Made by a program: the position numbers and the translations under genes. Shown in pieces: positions 35,998 to 49,045 of a stretch of DNA of 64,000 nt (within the stretch, counting starts at the first letter, position 1; the number at the start of each line of letters is the position of its first letter). The DNA is taken from NCBI GenBank assembly GCA_030549775.1, contig CM060172.1, positions 6,497,861 through 6,561,860 of the forward strand, in the 5' to 3' direction. This DNA is from Tamarix chinensis. Lineage: Eukaryota; Streptophyta; Magnoliopsida; Caryophyllales; Tamaricaceae. The notes under the pieces are model-generated. The model worked only from the letters and a program-made list of their open reading frames with translations. It had not been told where the DNA came from and did not search any database.

Positions 35998-37563
35998 GAT
36001 ATGGATTCCATATATTTTCATATTTTTTAATTAGGTTATTATCTACTTAGTTAATTTTTGCATATATTTGGTCTTTAATTAGGTTTCTTAATCATAAATG
36101 GCTTAGGTAGGATTTACCTTTTTACTTATGATGTGTTTTAATTTTTTTAAGATTTTGTTAGCATTAATCAATATAGATAAACTTAGGATTTAGTTAATTA
36201 TGATTCACAAGTTATAATTCACATGTATAGTATCATTATTGTACTTTGTCATTAAGATATTGCTATTTATCTTTCTTGTTTTCAATTTTCTTAGTGTTTA
36301 AGTGTTAGTATGTTTGTTTTTTCTTTTTAACATATTTTATTTGATTTAGATATTGGATACATGGATTTTTTTCTTTAGTTAGATTATGTTTTATATATGA
36401 GGGCATATATAAGGAGGTTTAAATTATCTATAAAAAACCTAATATTATCATACATTATTGATCATCGAGAGTTTGAATATTATTTGAGTTTTGATAAAAA
36501 CAATTCCCTCTATGAGATTTTGATTGTGTTTATGTATTTAGATAAATCATAATCTAATGTTCCATATTGATTAACATGCATGTAAGAGTGATAATTAAGA
36601 AACCCTATTAATTGTATTATGTCCACGTTTCATTTTAGGTATTTTATGAGTTGTTATCCTTCATATACTTATGCAAACCCTAAACCTTATTACATATGTT
36701 GTCCCATCGTTCATTAAACCCTAATAACGTAACTATTCTTAGCGGGCATAATTTTGTTTATTTCAATCACAAATCAACCTATTCACCAAACCATCACTTT
36801 TGTAATGGATTAGTATAAGTTTATTTAATTGTTGATCACATAGTAATATAATAAATGACAATTTGAGATTGAAGGCTATATCTCTACATAACATGAATTA
36901 GGCACATCAAACCTAGTTAATGTTTTACCTGCTATTATGTTGTACTTCACCATAAATGAATTGTACTTCACCACCCTTAGGCACGTAGGGTAGAACAATG
37001 CACTGAGCATCTCGATGATTGTCTCCCATTAGTCTGTAGTAGCTCCCCTCAGCTACTGACCTCTCTAACATTTGTCAACTTGACCCCAAATATGGAATAT
37101 CCTAATGTCCACCTACCTACTCTCTTGGTAACCACTAGCCCCAAGGATCTTCTCAAAATCAGTTACCAATGCTCCAACACATGTGGGTCTTCCTAACCCT
37201 CAAAGAATAAAGGGCGATGAAGATCAAAGGAGATAGTGAGGGCGATTGTAGAGCTTCCTCAGTAGAATCTTCAGCTTCATAAAAATCCAATCATCTCCAT
37301 AAAATCCTCAAGATGTTGATTAGAAGCTATAAGAAACCCTAGAATACTAAGCCACATTAAAATGTAATTGAATTCTAACTACAGAGTTAGTACACATGAA
37401 GATATTACACTATATATAAGGTAGAAATTTGACATTTCTAATAATTGAGGCCAACTCTCAACCCAAACCAATGGTTACTCATACACTAAACCATATTCTA
37501 TAAGTTCGGATGAAACCAAAGAAATTTGTTTTCATGAAACAACTTTAGGATTTAAAACCACAA
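35998..37563 (-). mobile_element. Right remains of the family-B internal region
   Basis: This is host DNA of the 6.5-kb element, running up to the primer-binding site at 37564. No gag or pol motif was read. The stretch 36000-36720 is T-rich on the plus strand and might itself be a decayed LTR or a terminal piece of another element (TATATAAGG near 36407). I cannot prove that. The stretch 36900-37560 is somewhat richer in C. Confidence 0.4.
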
Positions 37564-37575
37564 GCTCTGATACCA
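37564..37575 (-). other. Exact initiator tRNA-Met primer-binding site
   Basis: The plus strand reads GCTCTGATACCA, the exact 3' end of plant initiator tRNA-Met, so the minus strand carries TGGTATCAGAGC. It lies three bases from the LTR edge at 37579 (TGTAATACC) and fixes both the LTR boundary and the minus orientation. Confidence 0.9.
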
Positions 37576-38886
37576 ACTTGTAATACCTTGAATTTTTGAA
37601 CTATAAAATTTAATTTTTAAGACAATGTGGTAGTGTTTAAAAAACAAAATTAGGGAATGTTACTATCATATCAACTATGAAAGAGGTGTGAATATCACGT
37701 AACCGATGCCTATTGTCAGGCAAAATAAAACTATAAACAAAGGATACATGCTCATAACATTAATGTGATAATACAAGATAATAAGAATGAGAACAATACT
37801 ATAGATAGAATGAATATGACAGTTTACAAAATAAAATGTAAGAAATCAAGCAAATAGTTTAAATAATTGAAAATACAAAAAATTTCCAACATAATAGGAA
37901 AAACACTTCTAATTGATTAGCCTATCTCTTAGGCATAAACATAAACCTTAAACCCTAAGAAATGGCACACTAATGACCCATGCCATCACCAAATTAAATG
38001 AGATTCGTAACCCTACAAATCAACCTATACTCCCCAAACTAGAAGCCTGATCATTATAGTGACCACATAAGTATAGTACAAGTACAGTAAAGTTATGGTA
38101 AAATATACTACATAAATCATGGAAAGACTCGGGTAATTTATTGAAGTCACATAACAACATGGTAATATTACATTCGTATAGCTCAAGTACAAAAGGAATG
38201 ATTCTATAGAAATCATGGAAGTAAAAAAATTATAATATAGACATCAATATCCATAAAATATAAACCATATTAGATTTCTTTCTTTAGTGCCCACATAATT
38301 CTGGTTAATAAGATAGTTCTTCACCATAAAAAAAAAATCATGGCAACATAAACAATCATAGTGGGATACCACATCCACCACATAAGTCTAGGATACATTG
38401 AAGGGGCTTTACAATGGGGATACGACACACACAATATATCAAGTGCACCTGTCACAAATTGGAATAACAAGCCTGCCACTCACACTGAGGAGGCATGTAC
38501 CATGATAACTCACCCAACACACCTTGAATATCTTCGCCACAAGGGCTAAAACATTAGGACACCACACCCACCTAAGTATTGGAAAATACAAAGTAATAGG
38601 GGGATTATACTAGGATACCTCACAAATTTGAGTTGAGCACTGATGCCATGTTGGCTAGCCACATCATAATCCTATACCTTAGAGATATATGCCTATCCCT
38701 AACTGAACATAATTCAGTAGTGAAGAAAATAAAGTAACAATTGAAAAAATATAACCATAGGGTGACCACCCGCTCACCTCTGGTAGCAACCCTAAGAGAA
38801 AAAGAAAAAGGCTCAAACAAAATCTTATACCATGATTATACATTTTCAAGTGACATAACAAATCAAAACAAAATCCACACATAACT

Positions 38887-39110
38887 CAATAGGTGTTAAG
38901 TGATTACACCAAACACAATTAAATTCCATCATTTAACAAAATTGGATGTTTCCAAGTGATAACACCAAAAACATCACAAGGGATTGAAGACACCTTTTGG
39001 GTGTTTCCAAGTGATACACCAAACACATTCTAAGGCATTAAGGCCACAAATTGAATGTTAAGAGATGACACCAAAAATATCCAAATTCAAATCCCAAATA
39101 CCTTCATGAT
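38887..39110. repeat. Four tandem copies, period about 52-57 bp
   Basis: Copies start near 38888, 38941, 38998 and 39050. Each has a core like GGTGTTTCCAAGTGATACAC followed by CAAACAC and an A-rich tail. Shorter decayed versions of the same core occur in LTR 'a' at 16450-16530 and LTR 'b' at 22090-22165, so the array belongs to the LTR family. Confidence 0.65.
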
Positions 39111-39229
39111 GATTTTTATTAAATTGGGATAATCATAGTTGAGATCATAATTTAAATTTTGTAAATACATGAAGCAATCAACACAAAAAGTCTAAGAGAA
39201 CCACAATAATTGTTACAAATAAGGTAGCT

Positions 39230-39700
39230 TCCAACCAGATTATTTGATTAGTTCCTAGGACTAGTCAACTTGTATGGTCATACTAGACCTCAAATAAAAC
39301 AATACTAGAGAACTTTTTAATTAGTTAACCTCACTAATTGACAATTTATGGGAACTAATGGACTAGCTTGGTCCAACAGGCTGATGGGTTTATGCAAATA
39401 CTAACCCATTTTGGCCTACAGGGAAACTAATTGATGGGTTTGAACAACCGATCAATTGGTTATATGAATAAATCAACTAGTTTGGTCCAGCTAATTTATC
39501 GATATAAGAAGTGACAAACCTATTTTGGTTTGCAATGAAACTAGTTGATAGGTTTTACCAAGCGATTATTTGTTCATCAAAACCAGTCGACTAGTTTATC
39601 AAACCAATCGAATGATCTCACAACCAACCTATCCAAAAACTTCAAACCATTTGACTACTCAAACAACCAGTTGATAGGTTTGAGAAATAAAGGGCTTGTC
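39230..39700. repeat. ACTAGT-centred degenerate repeats in LTR 'c'
   Basis: Variants of AACTAGTTGAT and CCAATCGACTAGTTT recur roughly every 20-60 bases, in both orientations, over about 470 bases (for example 39540 and 39585). The same module occupies comparable positions in the other long LTRs of the window. Confidence 0.65.
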
Positions 39701-41096
39701 TTGGTAAAACACTACCCAAACATGTGATACATATATAAAAATTTACCACACTTTACCATATAAATCGTATCATGCTTCTATGTCAAAATACATATAAAAA
39801 TGCATGCTACACGCATAGAATCACATGGATATATGGTAATGTGCATACTCAAACAAGTCATGCTTAAAATTAGAGAATTCCACCCATACTATTGTGGTAA
39901 AAATTATACCACATACTCGGATTATATAATACAAATTAGATCATGCTTATGTATACACCAAACGCATGGAACCCCAATAAACCATAGAACCCCATTTATG
40001 TCAAAGATGAGAGTGCCTTACCTTAAAGCAATTCTTCTTATAAAAAAGCTCCTACTTGATGGATGCCTAGGGGAAAATTGATTCCTAAGAGTGTCAAACA
40101 TAAAACCATTAAAAACTATCTTTTAAAACTTTGTTAAAATTAAATAGCATAAAACACCACCTTTTTTTCTCAAAAATAGGGTGCTAAGGAAATGGCTAAA
40201 TATTCAATCTTTATCAACCTTAAATCTTCCTTACTTAAGGAAGGAAAGAGAGAAATAAAAACAAGATTAGGAGAATAAAAAGGAATGCAATGGTCAGATA
40301 AAGAAGGGAGAAAACTAGAGAAAGTCTCAGTTTTTTCTCAATAGAGAGGTGATGACGGAAAAGTGAAGCCATGTTCAACAATTGGAAAATTTTCTAAGAA
40401 GGAATGGGAGAATATAGTACGAACAATAAGTGAGGAATGAAAGAAATACAAGGTATAGAGGTAATGTTATGTCGGTGTTCATAGGAGATAGGGAGGTAAG
40501 ACTAGTAAGGTTGAGTATGGGGAAGTAAGAAGTGAGGGATGACTTAATAGGGTTGTGGTGGTTGAGTGTAGTCAAGAATGTGCATAAACATGGCTTAGTA
40601 AGTCAAGAGATGGTGCATAAAGTCATTTTCACCCCCTACATGCTAGAAGAGAGAGGGATAGTTAAGGAAGAAGAGAAAAGGTGAGGCTTACTTTAAAAAT
40701 ACTTTTTGGGTAAAAATAGTCTAATTAAATTTATGTAATGATCTAAATAATGTGAAAAATAATCTCAGAGCACTAAAACATGCTGATTAGCATAATTAGA
40801 CTTTATCCAAAGTTTTCACAAGCATTAGAGAAAATTTCAAATCAAAATTAGAAATGGATATGAAATTATAGGATAACAAGTTGATTAGTTTGGACAAACT
40901 AGTAGGTTGGTTTGTCGTGAATAAGAATGTTAATTCCTTATTGCACCAAGTGATCGATTATGAAACTAGTTGATCAATATACTTGAAATTCACATTTTTA
41001 TTAGAATTTCAAGCCCATTTAAACACTAAAACTGATTTATTGTATAACATCATAAGTTTAAACACATTTTAAAGCATTTTTGGATGGGGTGTTACA

Positions 41097-42704
41097 CTAA
41101 GAGTATGTTCTAAGCACCAACTAGGTATTTTAAGTAGTTTATAGGGTATTACAACTTTCACTTGCTTAAACTAAAATAAAGTATAATTTTATTCTTAGAA
41201 AAATTAAAAACTTATATATACATATAACATCATTAAAAATTTTAAAATCTAAGCATGGCTAAATCATGGAAATTTTCACTTAGCACATATAAAAGCTACT
41301 TTTAAAAGCATTAAATAAAAGTATCATGCTTTTCTTGAAAAAAACTATATTATATTTGCTAAGAAATTTAAAATTATTGACCATGGCATAAGTCATTCTA
41401 TGTATAAAGAGATGTTTATATTAACAAATTTATTTATAATTTTAGTAAAAAAAATTAACTTGCTCACTTCCTCCACCTAAGGAAACTTACTCACCAAAAT
41501 AAAAGAAAAGAAGACTTTTAGATGGAATAAGTCTATATGAATACATGCATAAGAATTAGTGGAGATTTAAAGAGAAGTAAACATATAAACCCTTGGATTG
41601 GTATGTATGAATGTTGGCTAATGATGATAATATTTCCTTCAACTCATCTCTAAACTCTATTCCACCTTTACTTAATGTAAAGCATATGTATGTTAAAACT
41701 AAATAGTAAAAGAAAAGAAAAGAAAAGGGGAAGATGGATTAAGTATTTCAAAAGATACATAAAGAGAAAGGGCTTCACCATATAAAGAAAAGTTTGAGGA
41801 GAGAGTAGGAAGCTAAATATGAAGTTAGGAAATGAGTTTTAGTGAGTAATGAAACCAATAAAGCTCTTCACCCCTTAGATGGTCATAAATAACTTAGGAA
41901 AGTGATAGTGAAAATTTTGAGGCTTTAGCCTCACTTCGCTCAAAATTTGATTAGAAAGTTGTAAGAAGTTAAAAAAGTAGGTAAGTCAATAAAAAATAGG
42001 TGTCAGGTTATGATTTTTGTTTAATAATTAGTTGATTGAATAAGTACAAGGGATATATGATCATGGGGATGAGGGCACAATAATCATGGCTATCTTAACC
42101 CATTGGTTTGTTAGAATAACCATTTAATAACTACAACTTTATAGAAATCCAATTAAAGACATGTCTTTTAGAAAAATATATAGAACAAATCCTAAAATAT
42201 AATAGCAATTATGCGAAGGTATAAACTATTTTAATTAAAACAAGTGCATAAATATATTTGTTCAAGGAATCTAGTTGGAGCACAAATAAATAAATAAAGA
42301 TAACTTAAGAAAGATAACCAGTGGTTAGTTAACCATAAGGTGTGCTCCATTGACCTCTAATCTTAGGGAAATAGTAGTCTAGTTAGCTTTATTCTTGTTA
42401 AACATTGGCATATGTAAGGTAGAATATCAATCATTTCATTTTTTTTTCTTAATGTGATGACGTTATCACTTATGCTTAATATTTTTTATGAATAAGAACG
42501 GTATTAAGGAGACGATAATCAAATATTTTTAAGGCTAAATGCATACAAATATTTGGTTAGAATAGTGGTATTACATTACTATACATTTAAAAAGGACTTT
42601 ATCTATAAAGTGAACAAAAATAAGGGTTAGAAAAGGAGTAAAAGTTATTAATCATGCTTTAAAAATAGGAAGAACACTTAATTGTGGGCTATGGAAAGTA
42701 AATT
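41097..42704 (-). mobile_element. Decayed LTR-like DNA ending at a polypurine tract
   Basis: A second LTR-end-like sequence, GGGTATTACA, lies at about 41143-41152, just right of LTR 'c'. The rest is AT-rich without a protein motif and ends near GTGGGCTATGG (42684-42694), which may be the decayed GTGGGTCATTACA end. A pentamer run (AAAAG) lies at 41709-41727. Assignment is tentative. Confidence 0.35.
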
Positions 42705-43578
42705 AAGGTACTACCCCTTAAAAGAAGCCTAAAAACGATCACTATGTCACATCAAATCTTCTCCTTATTTTGAGTATCACATTTTTATCATGTATTAACA
42801 TGGCATGATATGTAGTCTTCTAAATCATCTTTATCCCAAACACACAAATGTAACAAATCATAATAATTGATGAAAACCTTAACAACTTCACTTAAGCCTA
42901 CACTATCATATTCCCCAAAGTAAACTACATGAACTTATCTAGCAAATCTTAATGATCTTAGGATATAAACATGAATAAATTGCCATAATAAGCAATTCTA
43001 AGATATAGAAAGTTCTTTGTGAGTGTTATGTTCCATTTGCTAGTAGCTTATCATGCCTTTAAGAAAAAAGGATATAATTCTTGATATCCTCAACAAAAGG
43101 TAGCCCATGGTCTCGAATAACTTAATGAACTAATAAATCCACCCCTCAAGGACAATCAAACAATCCTATTGGACAATTACTTGTGACTCAATGAAGAAAA
43201 CCCTCATTATATTTGTTTAATGACTAAAACTATAGTAATAGTGGTGCCTAAAGTAGATATTTATCCCAACACGATACATAATTTATGAAATCCACAAATG
43301 CATCTTCAAGGATTGTTACATGTACATTCTAAGACATATTAAATTGTAAAATATAAACCATGTTAGAGAAAGATATCACATTGTCATAATATAATGTAAT
43401 TACATTAACACCTAATGACCACCTAAGAGACCCATTCTTAAATTCTCCTATGGCTAATCTAGGTTTATGAAAAAATAAATTAAAAAAAAAAACACTTCAA
43501 ACTTATTAAATGTTGTTGAAAACTAATTTTTCATTAAAAAAACCATGGTTGTAAGAACCAAAAGATTTCGTACCAACT
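42705..43578 (-). mobile_element. Truncated internal region with polypurine and primer-site edges
   Basis: The left edge has TACTACCCCTTAAAAG (about 42710-42725), like the A1 and A2 polypurine complements. The right edge has GATTTCGTACCA (43564-43575, 8 of 12 bases of the primer site), then ACT and a TGTATCACTC LTR edge at 43579. The spacing is as in the other elements. Only about 870 bases lie between, with no coding trace. Confidence 0.45.
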
Positions 43579-45790
43579 TGTATCACTCTAAAATTAACTA
43601 CTAAAAAAAACCATTTTAAACTTTGATTTGTGAAAGCTTAGATATACACCAAAAGGTGTCATTGCCATACTCTATGCAAAACTTATCACCATATCATCCT
43701 TGTACCATTAACAAGGATTACATATTTTATACTTTAACAATAATATAATTTCAAAAAGAACTAGTTGAAGAGATATTCATATAAAAGCATGTGTGATAGT
43801 TAGGTGATCAAATAAAATACACATAATAATGAAGTATAGAACTAAAAAAGAAAAATATATGTGGCTAAGAGTCATAACAATTATTTAAGATAAGAACTAT
43901 AATATATGAAAATATCTAAATAGCTATAATTTTCTATATACAACAAAACAAATTAGTTGTCAACTAACATGACCATCAAAAGCATCAAGATCATAATCAA
44001 ATATTATTGGCACATCATAGACATCATCTACTAGTTAAGTGAGTAGTGTTGGACAACATAAAATTAACACATCTAAGTCCTGAGTAACACACACTAATTT
44101 TAAGCCATAACACGATTCACATGTTTTAAAATCATACATTTTATAATAACAACATAAGATCGATTATTTATGATAAAAAAATATTCTTACCATATCATCA
44201 TACATTATATAAAGACAATACATAAGTAGAAAGTTGAATTCATTTCTCTACTTAGAAAGCACTTACTAACATAATAATAATGATGATGAAGATGATGATA
44301 ATGATGATGATAGTAATAGAAATAGTGACAATAATAATAATTCGTTTACTACTAAATTCTATACCCAAGACTAATCAAGCACATGGTACCCACAAGATGT
44401 TTTACGCACTATCATGTTCTTATGAGTGGAAAATATATCCAAGTCTTATCAAGCTAAAGGAAAAGAAATAATTTTATAAACACATTTACATGCTAAATCC
44501 TTAAGAATGTGCTTCCAAGTATAGGCCCATGGATGAGTAGATATAGGGCCTCGTTGGTTGTCATTGTAATCAAGTTATAAAATATAGTACTAGGAAGTCA
44601 TAAAGCACAACCATAACAATGAAGACAAAACTAAGGACACTGAATTCCTATCCTTAAGTTAATTTGTCTTTCACTTTTATTGTTAGCTTCTTATTCAGGC
44701 ATTAAGAACCATACACATAACACTCAAGCATACATTAAAACACTTAATATGAAACATTATACTATTATCCATAACTAAAAATTTCACTTATCATTAAGAA
44801 AACGAGGCTTATATATATTAATATATGTAAATTCTAATTCAACATTGATATCATTCTCAAATGATTATTAATAGTCAAAGGATAGAATCTTACACTTAAA
44901 AACATTAGCATTTCCTTTTTTTTTCAAAACTCAAATGTCGTAGATTAGGTCTAGAAATATTTTTTAGAAAATGGAATTATCAAATTAAATATATGGCTTT
45001 CAATGTCTATATTATGTCATTTTAGTACCAAAGAAGGTTATCAACATTTAATATTTAAGGAAGGCATATTTATAGAAATATAATTATATTAAAACTGGAT
45101 AATATTGGTTAAAATTCTTCATTGTTATCAAAGTATTATAACTCATTTGTGCTATAAATTTACCATTTTTAATTTAAGACCCTAGATTATACATATAGTA
45201 AATACACCATTCAAATAAATTTTTATTCTTTTCTACTTTTCACATTAAAAGAGACACTAACTCTTGAAAATCATTGATCATAAGTGAGAAAAAAAACTTC
45301 CCCTCTGTTAGTTAAAAAAGACATCATTTTAGGAGAAACCTAAACCACATTAAATAAAGGTAGCTTATAAATGAATGTTTATGTAAAAAGAAATTGAGAG
45401 CTACAAAATGGTATACTTTAAATTTATTGAAAAGGAAATGAAATGAAAAATGACCCCTAAATCAAGGCAAGAAAACATAGTATATAATTTGATTTTAATT
45501 TTTTCAAATCATATTTGCATACAAGCATGAACATACACACAGATAGAGACTTACATAAAAATAATTCTAGTAAATTTTTTTAAGGTAAATTAAAAGAATG
45601 AAAACACCATTTAAATCCATATGGAAGAGAAAATGTTATATACGTGTTTATGTTATTTCATTTATTTTCCATTCTTTTCAAATTTACACTTATACTAATG
45701 AAAATACATATCATAAAATGGTTATTAGGTATACATAACTTAATCATAAATTATTAACATAGTAAATCACTAAAATGGGGTAAACTATAC
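43579..45790 (-). mobile_element. LTR 'e', left part only
   Basis: It begins TGTATCACTC three bases after the degenerate primer-binding site. Its right end was not found, and a gag fragment occupies 45800-46760, so it is probably interrupted or deleted. It is AT-rich with no supported gene. Confidence 0.4.
44269..44340. repeat. Imperfect ATR trinucleotide repeat
   Basis: A run of ATAATAATAATGATGATGAA and related ATG/ATA triplets. It gives rise to a methionine-rich spurious open frame at 44280. Confidence 0.8.
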
Positions 45791-45799
45791 TTTTTCTTT

Positions 45800-46760
45800 T
45801 ATAACTTTGACGACCTACTTTGAAACACATTAAACACAACAATATTGCTTTTCTTGAATATAATACCATGAATTTGATATTTAACACTGTAAAACATAGA
45901 TCAAGCCATTAAGATAATCATAAAGAAACATTTTGACTTTTTCAATAATAAAGTTATTAAGGCAACCTAGGTATCTAACTTATCGTGTTCTTTTCTCTCT
46001 TGCATATCACGTAAGAGTGATAATCTTTCAAATTCTTCAGAGTATTATTCTACACTAAGAAGGCCTTTTCTAAGGGTATTTAATTTGATAAAAATTTATT
46101 GTTCATAATCTTTGAGTATAAATGTCTTCCTTAGATGTTATTTTTAATTTCTCCCATAACTTGATTTTTTTTCTCGCCTTTCACGAGTGGTCTTAAGATT
46201 ATCATACCAAACCCTAACAAACTTTTGAAACTCGAGAGTTGTTGACTGATATTTATGTTTTTCATCATACTCTCTAAATTTAAATATGACCTTGATTTTA
46301 TGCAACCATTTAAATAATAATTCCACATCAAATTCACCATAGAAATTAGGTAGATTAAGATTTATAACTTTCCTTCATAATCTTTATACCTTGTTTTGGA
46401 CATTTACATAGCTATATTTGAAATCATTGGATCCATTTTAGATTTTCCTTACTTCTCATTCCATTTTTTTTGTTGAGTTGTCCACCTTGTACTTCTTCTA
46501 CTCATATATTTGTGGCCTCAGTTTTGTACTACATGTGCTGGAGTATCTCTTAGTCAGGTAATCTTGTCTCTAGCCTTTGAAATTGACTTTGAATGGAAAT
46601 GAGTTGTTGGATTTATGCATTTGTATCATTAACACTTTTTTCTAGTAGTTCAACTGTGTTGAACATGACCTCTATGGATACATCACCTCCCAATTCTATT
46701 ATTCTTGGTGGAACTAGCTTCAGTAGTCTATGCTTGCTCAAAAATCATTATTGATCATTT
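45800..46760 (-). pseudogene. Ty3/gypsy gag fragment
   Basis: Two overlapping minus frames (46131-46340) give WNYYLNGCIKSR in one, and FKWLHKIKVIFKFREYDEKH then EFQKFVRVWYDNLK in the other. The pattern matches plant gag capsid text of the form (F/L)..WL..(I/V)E..F.Y.D..E..K...(A/V)..L..YA..WW.NL. Further along, near 46020-46080, GLLSVE, a stop, YSEEFERLSLLRDMQ resembles the conserved (G)S.SV(E/D)DY..EFE.L....D(V)Q segment. A possible tRNA-type primer site (TTTGCGCCCATGCCC on the minus strand, about 46796-46812) lies upstream but is uncertain. The frame is broken and no pol follows. Confidence 0.65.
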
Positions 46761-46779
46761 CTTCATGGAGTTTCAAGTT

Positions 46780-49045
46780 TCTTGGTGATTTTTGGGCATG
46801 GGCGCAAAGTAATAATTAAAAAAGGAAAATGGTTAAGTGTGTGAGCACCAATTCTTGAGTGAATATGGGTGGTTTCTTAATGGGATAGTAGGATATTTTT
46901 AATAAGGAAGTAGACTCCTAGACCCTTAAAATTGTTCAAAAATAATATTCCTTGTGAGTGAATATGTGTCAAGGTAGGAAAAATGTTTCGAACATAAAAT
47001 TAATGTTCGAATAATGTGGAAGGAACCTTAATTATTCTTTATTAAGCCAAGGTTATCAAGAAAGCCTAGAATGGGTTTCAAGTGTGGTGTGCATGTTTGA
47101 ACCAAAATTTAAAAAACAAAAAAAGGAGAAAAGAAAAGATGCCAGAATCCAAGGGTTGGTTGGTTAAATAGGTAGTGATCAAGGGGTTGAATATCTTAGA
47201 GAATATTTAGTGTAATTTCATAGAAAAACTTTAAGAGATGAAGTTATTCAGTTTTGAGGGATAGAACGTTCAAAGAGAAGTTTAAAGATAGGTGAACAAT
47301 GTTGGGGGTTCTTCATGCTACACATGTTCAATAAATATAGGGGAATATTGAATGGAGGTTAGAGATTTAATGGTTGGAAAAGTAAACCTAACTTTCATAG
47401 AAAAAAATTGTGCAAATCTTCCCAAAAGAATGAAGATTCAAATGATTAGAAGAGGTAGAATTGCTAGGTGGATGAAGATTAAGGAGAAGTGTATGATTCT
47501 TCAAGTAAGATTCAAGGAAGACTCAACAACAAAAGAATAACATTGAATATTTCTCAAAGAATACATTCAAGGGATCTTATCTAAAAGAACACAATATAGC
47601 ATTAGCTAGTAACAATCACTTACAAAAAAAAAAGGATAATCAAGTAATTCACTTGTATTAAGATTCATTAATTCCCAACAGATCTTACAATACTCATTGG
47701 CCATGCCTTATATAGGTAGCTATAACTTTATCACAACTATTGCTAATTAGTACGATAAGGTAGTGGAAGCCATCTAGTTGTGATATCTCATAGTATAGGC
47801 TTGGCTAATTAGTACACTAACTAGTTGTAGCAACATAACACTATCCTATATAATACATGAATCAAACGAGAATTATTAAAAACATACATAGATAATTATT
47901 ACATAGAAATAAATAACAAGAGTCCTAAATTATATAATAATATTAAGTAGGAATCCTTGACTTGTAAGTTTAGCATCCATGTGTAAAAGCTTCCTAAGAC
48001 TTGTAATAAGCTGTATCAAACAAAATCTTAAGTATATCGAAATATTGAAGTGAATTAATCTTCATTTTGAAAATATATTATATACATGAAAGATTGGTCA
48101 AATAGAATCAATGTGGTTAGTCACATTATTAATACTATTCTCAAAGACAAATAATGTAATTTTATCCATAAGAAAGTATTCCAAATCTTCACCCTCTTGT
48201 GAATCCATGGATTTACATGCATCAATTTGTCATAGGTGAGAAAGTATAAGAGAGTTGGTAGATGGTGATTGATGTGGTTATGCCTCAATTTTTTAGTAAG
48301 TGAGAAAGGAAATGACATGATCAAATCATGGATTGTATGGTGTATTAACTTCAAAGCTTATATTTATTGAAATAAAAAGTGATTTGAAATTATTTACGTA
48401 ACGTTGAAGGCCCCATAAATGATTAAAAAATAGAAAATGATAATAAAATAACTTTAAAATTCAATGAAAATTAAGGGAAAGGTGAGAAATTAATGTATAA
48501 ACTCAAAAATATAATAATAATAGGCATATGAATTAATTTAAAGACAAAATAAATTAAAAAAAATTAAGAATGGTGAAAATCATCTAGCATAAGTCAATTA
48601 GAGGAGATTGGTGGTTTACCAACAGATGCCCTAGACTATATGTTTTGGTGCATTCCTAACTGATATACTAAATGAAACGTTAACCTTGTTTAACTAAATT
48701 AAAAACTAAGTTTTGAAGCATATAAATATTAAAATAAGGGTGTTAGGTATAGATAAAGTGTCTACACAAAGTTGAAGGCTAGCAAAATTATTAAGAAACG
48801 TGTGATCAACAAATTCAAGTTAGAAAAGTTTTGCATATTTCAATATTTGTATGTTGTGTGTGTGTTTATTAACCATTTTTCCAACTTTGGTTGTTAAAAA
48901 AATATAAGAAAAATATGCCCTATCTAAAGACTTTATCAGATAGAGTTAAAATTTTTTTTAGGTTTTTGTAAATAAATAAACATATTTATTATATGTTGCT
49001 TGTTTATGTTTAACTAGTTCTTATCCTTATTCCTATTTCTTATAG
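46780..49045. other. Unassigned AT-rich DNA upstream of the kinase-like exon
   Basis: No coding region, LTR edge or tandem repeat could be supported. The last 150 bases (about 48890-49045) have the T-rich, A/T-only look of a plant intron and end in a polypyrimidine stretch with TTTCTTATAG. If the exon at 49046 belongs to a gene, some of this is intron. I found no upstream kinase exon by eye. Confidence 0.4.

Larger units (their letters stand above)
37579..41096 (-). mobile_element. Family-B LTR 'c', about 3.5 kb, 5' LTR
   Basis: It begins TGTAATACCTTG directly after the primer-binding site and ends GGATGGGGTGTTACA (41082-41096), the complement of LTR start TGTAACACCCCATCC. It is the most complete family-B LTR here and aligns with 15372-18404. 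It contains two repeat blocks (38887-39110 and 39230-39700) and a second ACTAGT-type cluster at 40860-40990. No supported gene; the 93-codon frame at 39800-40081 is LTR sequence. Confidence 0.75.

Noticed and set aside
41097..43578. A third gag-only element of the A type, because 41097-43578 is about 2.5 kb
   Set aside because: The polypurine tract lies at 42711, not at the left end, so the size match is accidental.
44280..44471. Met-rich 63-codon frame
   Set aside because: Produced by the ATG/ATA trinucleotide repeat.
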